From: Blasia pusilla
Taxonomy: Eukaryota > Marchantiophyta > Marchantiopsida > Blasiales
Length of the DNA: 64,000 bases
Direction of reading: 5' to 3'
Assembly (NCBI GenBank): GCA_050084515.1
Contig: CM114271.1
Span: 42,656,001-42,720,000 of the forward strand
The translations under genes and the position numbers were made by a program. Below, in pieces: positions 1-9,914 of the stretch (position 1 is the stretch's first letter; every line of letters starts with the position of its first letter). The notes under the pieces were generated by a model that was not told the origin of the DNA, ran no database searches, and was given only the letters and a program-made list of their open reading frames with translations.

Positions 1-244
1 TGCTTCATCTTGCAATAATGATGGAGAGAAATTTGGGAGCTTGGCGATAATTCTCTCATTCGTAAGCCCATGTAGATGCCAAAGGTTCAAACTTGTATCT
101 AACTTTAGTAAGAGTGGGTTTCTTGATCATGAGGTTTAAGACAGAAGATATGAGATTTTCCATATAGATGTTTTATAAGAATTCTAATTCACAATCAAAT
201 GTGTTTTATTTATATGGTTAAGTGAGGATTCTAACCTCTCAGTT
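1..244. other. AT-rich edge, no gene seen
   Basis: I see no convincing coding sequence here. It may be the more 5' part of the decayed copia element that becomes recognisable at about 245, but I could not match it to the integrase of the second copia copy. Confidence 0.4.
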
Positions 245-582
245 GTACAAAAAGTAAGAGTGATATGTGTTGACACCAAGCAAAGCTCAAGTCAAATGTT
301 AGAGGCCTAGGTATCTACCTTTGAACAACAACTTCGTAGATCAAGTAGAATAATGTACCATCTTGATGGACTCATAAATGAATAATTTCCCTCAATACAT
401 CATGCACATATGATGATTACCCTTCAAGAACAAGAATCAAGTTATTTTGAAGAAGCTGCTTATAAGATCGAATGGATAGAAGTTATGGAAAAAATCATCA
501 TGCATACAAACATCAACAAACTTGGGAGTTAGTTGATATACCTAATACTAAGGAAGCTATTGCTTGCAAATGGGTTTACAAC
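245..582 (+). pseudogene. Copia reverse transcriptase, N-terminal remnant
   Basis: Broken reading frames give fragments such as TLQEQESSYFEEAAY and ACKWVY, which align with the start of the RVT_2 reverse transcriptase in the copia element at 58.9-59.5 kb. Similarity stops abruptly at about 582, right after the conserved CKW-aromatic motif, and resumes near 1731 with later RT sequence. Stop codons occur inside the remnant, so it cannot make enzyme. Confidence 0.65.
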
Positions 583-1730
583 TTCCTCGCGCTTATTGAT
601 TGCTCGTGCTCGTCGTATTGGCAGTTGGGTCTTCTTTGGACTTGCCCCTTTTACCTTAGGACACTCTCACTTGAAATGTTTTGGATCATTGCATTATATA
701 ATATCCTCTACCATCTAGTTTACTTAAGGTTGCCCCTTGCTTGGAACTTGGCATTGGTTGAGGTTTGAACCTTTTGGGTTTCGACCCTACTTGTATCCTT
801 GGTTGGGTTTCCTCTAATTTTCCTAGTTGAATGTAGTCTCTGCCTTTATAATGAGGAGCATCTTATCTTGCTTCTCAAGACTTGGATCGCGCGCCTTCAA
901 TTAAGTAGCTGTATCAATGGCTACCTAGCTTTATCTTTCCAAACTTGGTTGTATAAATGTACTTTTCTCCCTCAATTTTTGTTTCATCCTGAGCGTTCTT
1001 TTCTCCACAAAGTTGAAGGTTTGGTTGGCGTCTAATATATTGTTAATGAGTGCCAATGTTGGTTCAAACTAAATAATAAATTTGGGTTTCTCCTAATTTC
1101 ACTTGCCGCAACAGAATTTTGGCTAAGGTTTCTTGATCCTATGACTCCAAACACTTCCTTATTTGTGAAGTAAGCCCCCCTCCCGCTTCTCCCTCCCCCA
1201 AAAATCCAGCTCAATGGTATTCTAATCCTTCCAAAATTTTTGATATCATGTGAGTGCGTAGGTCTCTAATTTCAGAGAGGCCATGACTCCCCGTCTAGCT
1301 AGCTTTCAAAACTTGATAAGTCCCAAGAACTTACTCCAGCCACTAATTGAGGCAACTAATATCGATCTTATCCCTATACACGGGTAACTTCTACCTTATA
1401 TCTCCCAATTAATACCCTTTTGAAAAAAGTTGAGCTACATAACTTTATAGTCTTCCTAACCATATAATCCATTTAGGCTTACTGGTATTCCTTCAATGCC
1501 TAGAGGATGGCGCATTCAACCTATTGAAATTCATGGGTGGTTGAACCTATTGAAATTCACGCGTGGTTGAACCTATGCGCCTTTCCTTAGAGCATCCCTA
1601 ATATTCTGCCTCTTTAAAGGTAATAATAACTTGAGTTTAGCGCATTGGGCATCGAACCTCTTGAGATCAAGTCCCTCCAACGAGTTGCCAAGAGTACTAT
1701 TGGATGGGGAGTTTTTATTGATGGTTGTTT
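583..1730. other. Sequence replacing the middle of the copia RT
   Basis: About 1.15 kb with no similarity to the second copia copy separates two RT fragments. It takes the place of roughly 75-90 codons of RT, so it is an insertion combined with a deletion, or a rearrangement. Small ORFs are present (for example 799-1035) but none has a recognisable domain. I saw no clear terminal repeats or target-site duplication. Confidence 0.5.
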
Positions 1731-2890
1731 TGCAACTTGATGTCTAAACCGCCAGGATATAACTATCTAAAGTTTCTATTTCGTGTACGAAAATTTAAAA
1801 AAGCTTATACATGCTCAAGCAAAGTCCAAGGTATGGCAAGATTACATACATTCAATAAGAGTCTAGCTTTAGGGTATATGATTTTGATTCCTTGTTATAT
1901 GTCTTCAGAGCATAAGGCCACATGGTTATCATTGTATTGTATGTTGATAATCTCTTGATTATTGGGAATAATAAGGATATGGTAAATCAAGTCAAGCTAA
2001 AGTTACAACCAGAATTTAATATGAAGGCGTTAGGAAACCTCAAATACTTCCTTGGTGTTAAGCTTATGAACATTAGAGAGAGCATGTGCTTATCACAATA
2101 AAAACATGTTCTTCATATACTTTCAAAATATGGTATGATGGCTTGTAAACCAATCTCTACGGTGCTAGCCCAAAACGCAAAGTTAAGAATGGATGTAGAA
2201 GAGATGCTTCCAGATTCTAATATTTGTGTAGGCGTATTCTTGGAAGTTTGATTTCTCTCACCATAATTAGATCAAACTAAAGCTATGCAATCAATTTAGT
2301 GAGCCAATTCATGGAAGCATCTCCAAAACCTCACCTTTATAATATGAGGAAGAATATGTTGTATGTAAAATTTTCTATTTAGTTTGGGCTCCAATTTGAA
2401 CTTTCTCTTAGTTTATAGTTATAAGGATTCATAGATGTTGATTGGGAAAAAAATTTTCTTTGATACACATTCTACATCTTCTTATTCCTTCATCTTGGGA
2501 AGCACAATTATAATTTGGGCTTCAAAGAAGCAACCTACAATAGGTTTCTCTTCAACAAAGGTTGAACACAAAGTTATCTATACAACATGTGAGGTGATAT
2601 GGATTTATAGATTACTCATTGAGATGGATGTTAGTAAGTAAAGACCTAATGAAGTATATGCAAAGAATATTAGTAGCATTAAACTTGCTAATAATTTTAT
2701 ATTTTATACTCAAACAAAGCATATAGACGTGCACTAAAACTTCATTAGATAGAAAGTGTTTCCAGGAATTTGATTTTGTATATATAAGTAGAGATCAACA
2801 AATTGTTAATATCTTTACAAAGGCATTGTCTAGATATAACCTTGAGATGTTTAGAATTGATTTAGGTATTAGAGATATCTATATGAGTTT
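1731..2890 (+). pseudogene. Copia RT C-terminal part and RNase H, decayed
   Basis: The remnant resumes with a KPPGY block and reaches the RT catalytic box at 1940-1951, read as YVDN rather than the usual YVDD. It continues into RNase H-like sequence (SKKQPTIGFSSTKVEH at about 2522-2569) and the copia C-terminal end near 2885. Several stop codons and frame changes interrupt it. The same YVDN variant occurs in the other copia element of this window, so it is probably a family trait rather than decay of this copy. Confidence 0.7.
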
Positions 2891-2900
2891 TAAGGGGAGT
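2891..2900 (+). other. Polypurine tract of the copia element
   Basis: A short purine run (TAAGGGGAGT context) follows the RNase H end and directly precedes the LTR, the expected place for plus-strand priming. The second copia copy lacks it at the equivalent position. Confidence 0.5.
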
Positions 2901-3238
2901 AATGAAGACTTAGTTATACTCAAACTCATCAAATGGTCAAACTACTATATCTTATACTCTCACGAAGTAGGAAAGTTTGATATGAGTAATTTCATTAAGA
3001 AGTATTATTTTAACTATGGTTAGTTCATCATAATTAGTATAACCAGAATTAGTATTATTTTAACTATGGTTAGTTCACCATAATTAGTATAACTAGAGAC
3101 TATGATTATGGTTACTTTTACATAAAGTGTATTGTTTAAAAGGGGATTAATCCCCACTCATCCTCTTATTTTGAATTTTTGTTCTATATGATAATGTGAA
3201 AGATGTATTCCATAATGCTTGTTTAGCAATTTTCTATA
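2901..3238 (+). repeat. 3' LTR of copia element 1
   Basis: The stretch 3083-3238 aligns, with many differences, to the reverse complement of the LTRs at 57.4 and 62.3 kb. Shared blocks include a GAGACTATG core, a run like ATTTTGTTCT, and the ending TTTAGCAATTTTC. The 5' part is longer than in the other copies, partly because of a 50-bp tandem duplication at 3001-3100. Confidence 0.6.
3001..3100. repeat. 50-bp tandem duplication inside the LTR
   Basis: Two head-to-tail units, 3001-3050 and 3051-3100, each start AGTATTATTTTAACTATGG and differ at only a few positions. The near identity in an otherwise decayed LTR indicates a recent duplication. Confidence 0.9.
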
Positions 3239-3568
3239 TAAGATGCATTTCGAGAGATAAGAGTTGCAAAATTTGTAGGACTCTGCCAGGCTATCTTGGG
3301 GATTTAATGGTTAAGCATGCATCGATAGTTTGTGAATTGCATTTGGATTATAGGCCAAAATTAAGGGTCCCAATTGGACAATGAGAAAAGTGGGTTTCTC
3401 TTTGAGAATCCTAGAAGTATCTATGAAGGGAGAAGGTCCATCTCCCACTCATCCTCCCTACCTAATTAAGTCTATGAACAAGATATAAATTATAATGTGT
3501 GTTTGGTCATGTTTTAGGTTAGAACTAAGGAACTATTTGAGATGTATTTTCAAGAAATAATCGACATG
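3239..3568. other. Gene-free spacer
   Basis: No coding or repeat structure is recognised apart from the degenerate lead-in to the tandem array that follows (3535-3568 resembles the end of an array unit). Confidence 0.4.
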
Positions 3569-3967
3569 CTCTGGTTAAGATGATCGGCTTGGGGAGTTTG
3601 GTCGAGGCTGGGGAAAAAGGCTTTCTTGGAAGAGGATATCTACCTTGAGGAAATAGCCAACACACTCCAATTAAGATAGACAAATTTGGGGAGATTGGTT
3701 GAGGCTTGGGGAAAAGGCTTTCTTGGAAGAGGATATCTACCTTGAGGAAATAGCCGAGACACTCCAATTAAGATAGAAAAATTTGGGGAGATTGGTTGAG
3801 GCTTGGGAAAGATGCTTCCTAGGAAAAAGGTATGCCTAGGCTTCCTAGGCAGACAACATGTATCCTGACGAAATAACCAATACACTCCAATTAAGATGAC
3901 CAACTTAGGGAGATCAGTTGAGGCTTGGAAAAAAGGCTTCATAAGAAGACGAAACTCATCTTTGGGG
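3569..3967. repeat. Minisatellite array of about 96-bp units, four copies
   Basis: Units begin at 3569, 3665, 3762 and 3885 with CTCCAATTAAGAT or a variant. They share TTGGTTGAGGCTTGG and a GGATATCTACCTTGAGG block. Units 2 and 3 are nearly identical, unit 1 is diverged, and unit 4 is preceded by about 26 extra bases containing a duplicated CCTAGG motif. The unit is close to a multiple of three, so frames stay open on the minus strand (3525-3767 and 3640-3990). I regard those as by-products. Confidence 0.9.
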
Positions 3968-4620
3968 ATAGTGAATTGTAATGTGCACACACTTTTTCAC
4001 ACAACATACATTATTATTAAAAACTACAACAACATAAACACAAAATGCCATACAAACTTTTGGTATTTAAACATAGAGATGATCGTGCATCAAAATATAA
4101 CCAATTAAATCAAGAATACTCAAATCATCCTCACAATCTCTCTCTCTTATTCAAACCAAAACCACACTCCTAATTACAGGCTTGGATTATCCATAAGGCA
4201 CGGAGAACCATAGCTTCGCCGCATCATACTAAGACATTCAACAAAGAGAATGTGCTTTTAATTTCTCTCCTTGGGTATATCTCTTCCCTCTCACGAAGCT
4301 CTCTCCACTATAATCTATGTTCAAAATTTGTCTCCTTGGATCTTGATCTAGAGTAAGGGATTAAGGATCACTTCCAAAAATGTAAATTCAAATATGCTCT
4401 AAAAAAAGAACTTACCCAAAAGAATAAATGTCTCAATATGGCTCCAAATGAACCATCCATCTTAAAAGAGGTGACAAATATTACCAATGATGGGATGTCA
4501 TAGCGTTCAACCTTTGCTCTTACCACTAAAAAAATACATAAGATTAACCTTTTTTTTTAGGCTATTAAGAGTTAGAGGGACCTAACAAGCAACTAAGGGG
4601 CGACTAGGATGTGTCCAATT
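3968..4620. repeat. Decayed LTR related to the gypsy LTRs
   Basis: The order of short blocks matches the LTR bodies at 27.0-27.5 kb and 36.1-36.6 kb: a TCAAACCAAA block, GGCTTGGATTA, CATAGCTTCGCCGC, TTCAACAAAGAGA, a CTCTCTCC run, and then AATATGGCTCCAAATGA near 4437. Divergence is high. No internal element sequence adjoins it, so it is a solo or stranded LTR. Confidence 0.6.
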
Positions 4621-5044
4621 GTACGTTTATAAATATCATAAAATCCATCAGATACATGGATATTAGGAATATGTTGATGAGTTGTATTCACAAAAAATAA
4701 TTGTTGACTTTAGAAAGGTATGCAAGATTACATTGAGACCTAGTCAAATCGTTTGTAATTCTCATTTTAGGAGGTAATGACGATCTATAGGTGTAGATGA
4801 CCTATTTCCTTACATGAGAGACAATCTTTAAGGGGTCACCATCTCTTATGTTTCTGGCATTATATTTCAATGCCTTCATAGTCGGTGATGCCACTTGGTC
4901 CTAGGAGCCGCGAGTGAGATGGGTCCATAACAACATATCTCTTTTTAGCCATTTCCTTGTTATATTTACACATGATCCTTTCCTAATAATTTTTCTTTTG
5001 CTTTCGCTCTTATGGAGAAAACCATGTATCATGTAAATTATAAG
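4621..5044. other. Gene-free spacer
   Basis: AT-rich sequence with no convincing ORF or recognised repeat. Confidence 0.4.
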
Positions 5045-5398
5045 TGGAGAGTGCCTCTTCATTTTTCAAACTCCTCTCCTCTTGACACTTTGTACTTCTG
5101 GCCAATAAGATCGCTCGCATTTTAGGCCAATATGATCGCTAAAAGTTACTTTAAAGTGGAACTTAAAGCTTTGAGAGTTAGATATGGAAATTAATTTAAA
5201 TAGGACACATCATGGTTTAAATTACCCAATTATCGTATTGGCCCAAAAGGCAACCAATCTTATTCGCCGAAAGTTCCAAGTGTCAAGAGGACATGAATTT
5301 GCAAAATGAAGGGGTGGTCTCTAATAATAATATAGACGGCAATTAAGAATGTTATAGGAGGTAATTTAAACCCGCGTATCGCATGGGCTTACACTTGT
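5045..5398 (+). mobile_element. Helitron-like non-autonomous element with internal inverted repeat
   Basis: Two arms of about 90 bp are inverted (about 5045-5144 and 5236-5330). The CCTCTTGACACTT block at 5089 pairs with AAGTGTCAAGAGG at about 5279. They are followed by a short hairpin (AAACCC...GGGCTT, 5368-5390) and the end CACTTGT. A hairpin a few bases before a CTRRT-like end is the classic 3' terminus of plant Helitrons; here the end is CTTGT. A second copy with the same order of blocks sits inverted at 53.9-54.1 kb. No transposase or helicase is encoded. Confidence 0.5.
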
Positions 5399-6044
5399 AT
5401 TGTGGTAAGAGAGTACAAAGTGTACTCCAAGTCTTTTATGACCTTTATAGATAAGCAGAATGCCTGATATATAGCAATTACGATGTGGTTGTATATGAAG
5501 CATGGATTAACTTGAGTTAAGAGCAACCTAAAATTTATTTTAAGATAATACATGCATATTAATTTCACATCTCATTTTTCAAGTGAGACCTTGAGAGTGA
5601 GACATGTATTTATGAATGTGATTGACCCGTTTCGGGAATGAATTTATTTTTTGAATATTGGAAGTTAATGGTCTCCATAAAATTCATAGAGATAGTTTAA
5701 ATCAAAAGATCAAATTTAATGTGCAAAGAGTGGACCCAAATTAGGGTTTACCTAAGTTTTTGTGTTTAGATGTTGTCTGAATTATAAGATGGATATATTT
5801 TAGATATATTTTAATCATGATCAATCTATGATGGTGAGAAATAATTATTTGCGCAACACAAGAGAATCATAAAATTTTATATTAATTGATATGCTTGTAT
5901 ACTTATTTCGTAGGAATCTAAATGGATTGTCATCTAGTTTTAAGTGTGGCAAAATTGATCCACTCTTATTTTAGAATATTTAAAAACTAAAATAATAGGA
6001 AACTAAAATTACCAACTGGTAAACTCCATGCATTCTTATGTAGA
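5399..6044. other. Gene-free AT-rich spacer
   Basis: No ORF with recognisable similarity and no clear repeat. Confidence 0.4.
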
Positions 6045-6075
6045 ACTAAGTGTAATACCCCATGCAATGCATGAA
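6045..6075 (-). repeat. Helitron-like 3' terminus
   Basis: Read on the minus strand, a hairpin of the CATGCATTGCATGGGG type is followed by ATTACACTTAGT. This resembles the hairpin-plus-CTRRT ends at 5398 and 53903. The body of this element is not recognised. Confidence 0.35.
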
Positions 6076-9000
6076 AATAGATTAAGAGTAAAATATTTCG
6101 ACAAAATAATCCTTAATTGTAGGAAGAAGAAATTTGAAAGGACAACAAAACATATAAGCAAGTCCGAATGTTAAACTAGCACATTTGAATTTTTCTAAGA
6201 ATTTAAAAAAGATACATGGTATTTAAGCACCATCTAACATTCCTTCACCACCTAGCACAAGTAAAAAATTAAAGATTATACATTTCTTACATTGCAATGG
6301 ACAATGAAATTAATTTATATATTTTTTTGGAATAATAAAAAATTCAGGAAAACATATAGCTCTAATTAAATGAACATAAGTTATCTGAAAATAAGTGTCT
6401 TTTAAGGTACTTTCTCACCCCCACTTCCTTATAATTCCTTGGTAGAAGGATTTCCTCACCACCAACTTCTTACTTAGATATTGAATTTGTGCGTTGCCCT
6501 CTTGCTAGCCAATTCCATCATTAAATATTTATTGCTCTCCTTTATAGTTTTTTTTTTTTTTTTGGATTCTTTTTTATCATTTCAAAGGTTTTGGTGGAAT
6601 TTAAAAGAATTTCACTTATGTCTAATATGTAATCTATAACAATGATATTATAAAAATTGCTTACAGTCAATTTCTTATTGTACTAATGAAGCAGTGAACC
6701 CACTCAACTAAGATGATAACCCATTTTTTTCTGCATTTCATGGTCATCTGATTCGCCTCAACTTGGGTGTTGCTTTTGTGTCTCAACAAGATCACCAAAA
6801 AATTTGTTTTAATGTCATCCAATATTTAGACAAGAGGTTCAAGATGTCCTCAAGATTTGCAAGGACTAAATCATCTTGTGCAAACAAGGTAAGTGTGTCA
6901 GTAGCCCTTCTACCTTCTTTATTCCCTCCAGTTGAATTCAATCTCTTTGTCACAAGAATTATATCACATTTTTTGTGCAAGGTCCCTATAAATCCTTCTT
7001 GTTCACTATTTTTGGTGTCTCTTTCACATAGCGCATATCTTGTGATCTTTTGCTCAAGATCCCTCTAGATCCTACTTGGCCAATGGTTGTAACATCTCTA
7101 TTTTTTGTGACTCTCTATCCAAAACTCCTCTATATCTTATCTAGCCACAAAACTTTCTATAAAAGGCACATCCAATTATCTTTCATGAAAGATCTCTTTG
7201 AACTTTTCATAATCGTTAATTCTAATGTCTCTTTCTCATAAAGTGCATATGATGAAAATTTAGATATTTCTTGACTTCCGATTCTAGTACCTCCTTTACA
7301 TACAGCATAAATAGTTTATTTTTTTTGTAAGATCCATCTTGATCTTTCCTCATCACTCTAAATCTTGGATGTGTCTCTTCCATACACAATTGACACGATA
7401 TCACTTTCATATATGAAGTCTCTCCACTTTTAAATCTTTCGTTGATCAATAGTTTATATCTTCACTTTGTATATACCATGCAATTGAGAACACTCTATTG
7501 TTTCATATAGTACTTTCTTCAAGTTACAACCTCAAGTGTAGCTTGAGTTATATCCTTGAGGAGACTCCTCCATGTGACACGTCACACAAGTCAATATAAG
7601 AGAAATAAGACTTAATGTCCAAGGTATTTATTACCCTTGTGGGCTACTTTCGAGTATGGGAGGTTACTTTCTAGATGAGTTTATCACTCATGCTATTTGA
7701 CTTGTGCAAGTAGACTTCTTCGTCTTTTTTTAAACTATGGGCAACAAGAAGATGTTTGGAAAATTATCCTCACATGAGCATTACTAACACTCAGTATTAC
7801 AATTGGTGAAAAACAAGAAGACAAAATAATGAGATGATAAGATGAAATAACAACAAACCCATAATTTTGTCCCTCAATACACACTTGATGCTTTTGAAAA
7901 TAAATTTGAATGAAGGGAAATGATATCATTAATTATAGTTAACTTGTGATTTAATCAGTCCGAGGAGGAATAGATATTGTTCCAACTTTTATGAAAGGAT
8001 GGAAAAGCAAGGGATGCATAAGGACAGGAAAAGGCACCATGGGATGAATCATCAACAAGAGAGAGGAAGAGCAAAATGCGTCAAAATTCAACAAGAGCGG
8101 TTTTGTAGGGATTTCTTTTACTGCTGAACTATTTAATCTCCCAAAATAGTTGGAGGGGATCTCTCTTTGTGGCCTAGGGACACATAGGCCCTTTCCATAA
8201 ATTCAAGGAGAGATCATCAATTGTGAACCAGTGTGAAGAGGGAAAAGTCCATCTCCCATTAGTTTCGTTCACCATTTCTCGTGTGTTGGATTAAGAAAAA
8301 TTGTTCACAACCATAGTTGTTCCAAATGCTCAAATGTAATCATTCCACAGCCATACGTGTCACAACAAATACAGCAGAGCACATTCTCGTCAGGAAAAAT
8401 TTCTCCAAGAACCAAAACGTTGCCAGCATGCATCTTTCTCACCCCATAAGCGATCACACTTCCACATCTTGAGTGAGACTTGGGGCATTCAAAAGTGAAC
8501 TGTCATCTCGAGTTCAGCTAAAATTTGTTTGACTACAATGACCTGATAGGGTCTCGGGTCACAACCTTTCGGTCTAACCACAGCTAGTTAAACTTAGCTG
8601 GTGTCAATATCCAAGTTAAAAATTCCAGCCCTCATCACAGATCCACACCATAGATATAAATTCATCTTCATCTAGGGGCCTGGCCAACCCTACACTCACA
8701 TTAAAAGCACCCTGCCAATTCTCCTGCAGCTTTTAGAAGAAATTACTGGCTTCCTGCTTCCCAGGTAAAAAGGCATGGAACAAACACTAACCATCCATGG
8801 CTCTCTGAGGGGTGAGAATCTAGCCTATTTCAGCAATAGATTGTTGTGGACTACAGTGGCGAATTGTTGTCAGATACAGACAATCTTTCACCTGTCGTTC
8901 TGTGAGTTGAAGACATGCGCACTTGATTGTCCTACAAAATTGGATTTTTGCCCTAAGATCTCAACCTGCTGACAGTGTGTTTCTCTGCATAGTGCAGATC

Positions 9001-9537
9001 AATGAGATGCAATCACCACCTCTGCTGCTCTTTGAGAAACCACAAACACACACAGATGAAAGGAAATGTTGACTGACTTCATACTGTGGGCTGGTGTCCG
9101 GTGGTGAATTAAAACATTTTCATTATTGATTTGGAGATATGCACTTCGCAAGTTCTCAACTAAAAATGGAACCACTTGTCAATACGCTCCCAATTGCAAA
9201 GTCTGGCCCTTAAATGAACGCCGCGATCATGTTGCTCTTTGGGCTTCAACGCTATGATATGTGAACTCCCTGTAGGTCAGCATGCAGTTGGTCTTCCGAC
9301 TCTGAACCTGACCATCAAAGGTTGAAGGGCTGGAGTCAATATAAAGCTGACAAGTTTATATTGATGTGATGCCATTGAAATCTGAGACTTCAAAAAAGTT
9401 GGGACTCGAATTGGCGCCATGGCAGATGGTGTGCACAAGAATTAACAGCACTTGCCAAATTTGCATGAAAATGCTTCTGCCGACCACTGCTACAGGAATC
9501 CATTCCATTCTCAAACACTCCTCTCCCAAGCAACCTC
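6076..9537. other. Gene-free interval, including the LeuRS 3' flank
   Basis: Between 6.1 and 7.9 kb the sequence is AT-rich and contains loosely repeated phrases (for example TAGCGCATATCTTGTGATC near 7028 and AAGTGCATATGATG near 7240) that look like an ancient, decayed tandem structure. 8.0-9.5 kb is more balanced in composition and probably includes the LeuRS 3' UTR. I could not place a polyadenylation signal with confidence. No coding sequence is supported. Confidence 0.4.
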
Positions 9538-9914
9538 TCAGAACATTAAATCCATACCTGTCCCAGAAACCTCAGTAGAAGCAAGAAACACAGCTACTGG
9601 CTTCCCTGTACAAACCAACGGAAAATCAACACAAATGTCAGATTTCCCACCCACAACCAACAACTTCGGTCATATTATTACCTGTTTCTACACGTCCTGT
9701 GGAAGTAGATGGCAAAATTTCATTGTCATAAAACCTAATAGAATTTTCGTGCATGCACCTTTCATGCCATAGTTTGAATGGTGAAAGATGAGGGAGTATA
9801 TATACCTGGTGCAGGGGGTGATAGCTCCAATTGTGACGCATGACTGCCAGCCACACTGAGTGCTTGTGTGTCATTGAAGGAGTGTATGGTGACAGAATCC
9901 AACTTCAGTTGTCT
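9538..9914 (-). other. LeuRS exons 28-29: C-terminus and stop
   Basis: Exon 28 (9806-9914) encodes the [19 protein letters not shown] segment and exon 29 (9538-9605) the short tail ending in TGA at 9538-9540. Exon 29 extends about eight residues beyond the position where the plant homologues I know end; this needs cDNA support. Confidence 0.8.

Larger units (their letters stand above)
245..3238 (+). mobile_element. Decayed Ty1/copia element, 3' two thirds
   Basis: Remnants of copia pol run on the + strand in the order reverse transcriptase, RNase H, polypurine tract, 3' LTR. Each block matches, in order, the better preserved copia element at 57.4-62.6 kb, so the two belong to one family. Stops and frame changes are frequent and no gag, protease or 5' LTR is visible. 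The RT is interrupted at about 583-1730 by unrelated sequence. The 3' LTR ends near 3238 with a stretch resembling the LTR end of the second copy. This is an old, immobile copy. Confidence 0.75.

Noticed and set aside
3569-3967. CRISPR-like array
   Set aside because: Units are contiguous 96-bp tandem repeats without unique spacers, in a plant nuclear genome.
3525-3990. Repeat protein encoded by the 96-bp array on the minus strand
   Set aside because: The frame breaks at unit 4, composition is not gene-like, and there is no promoter or splice context.
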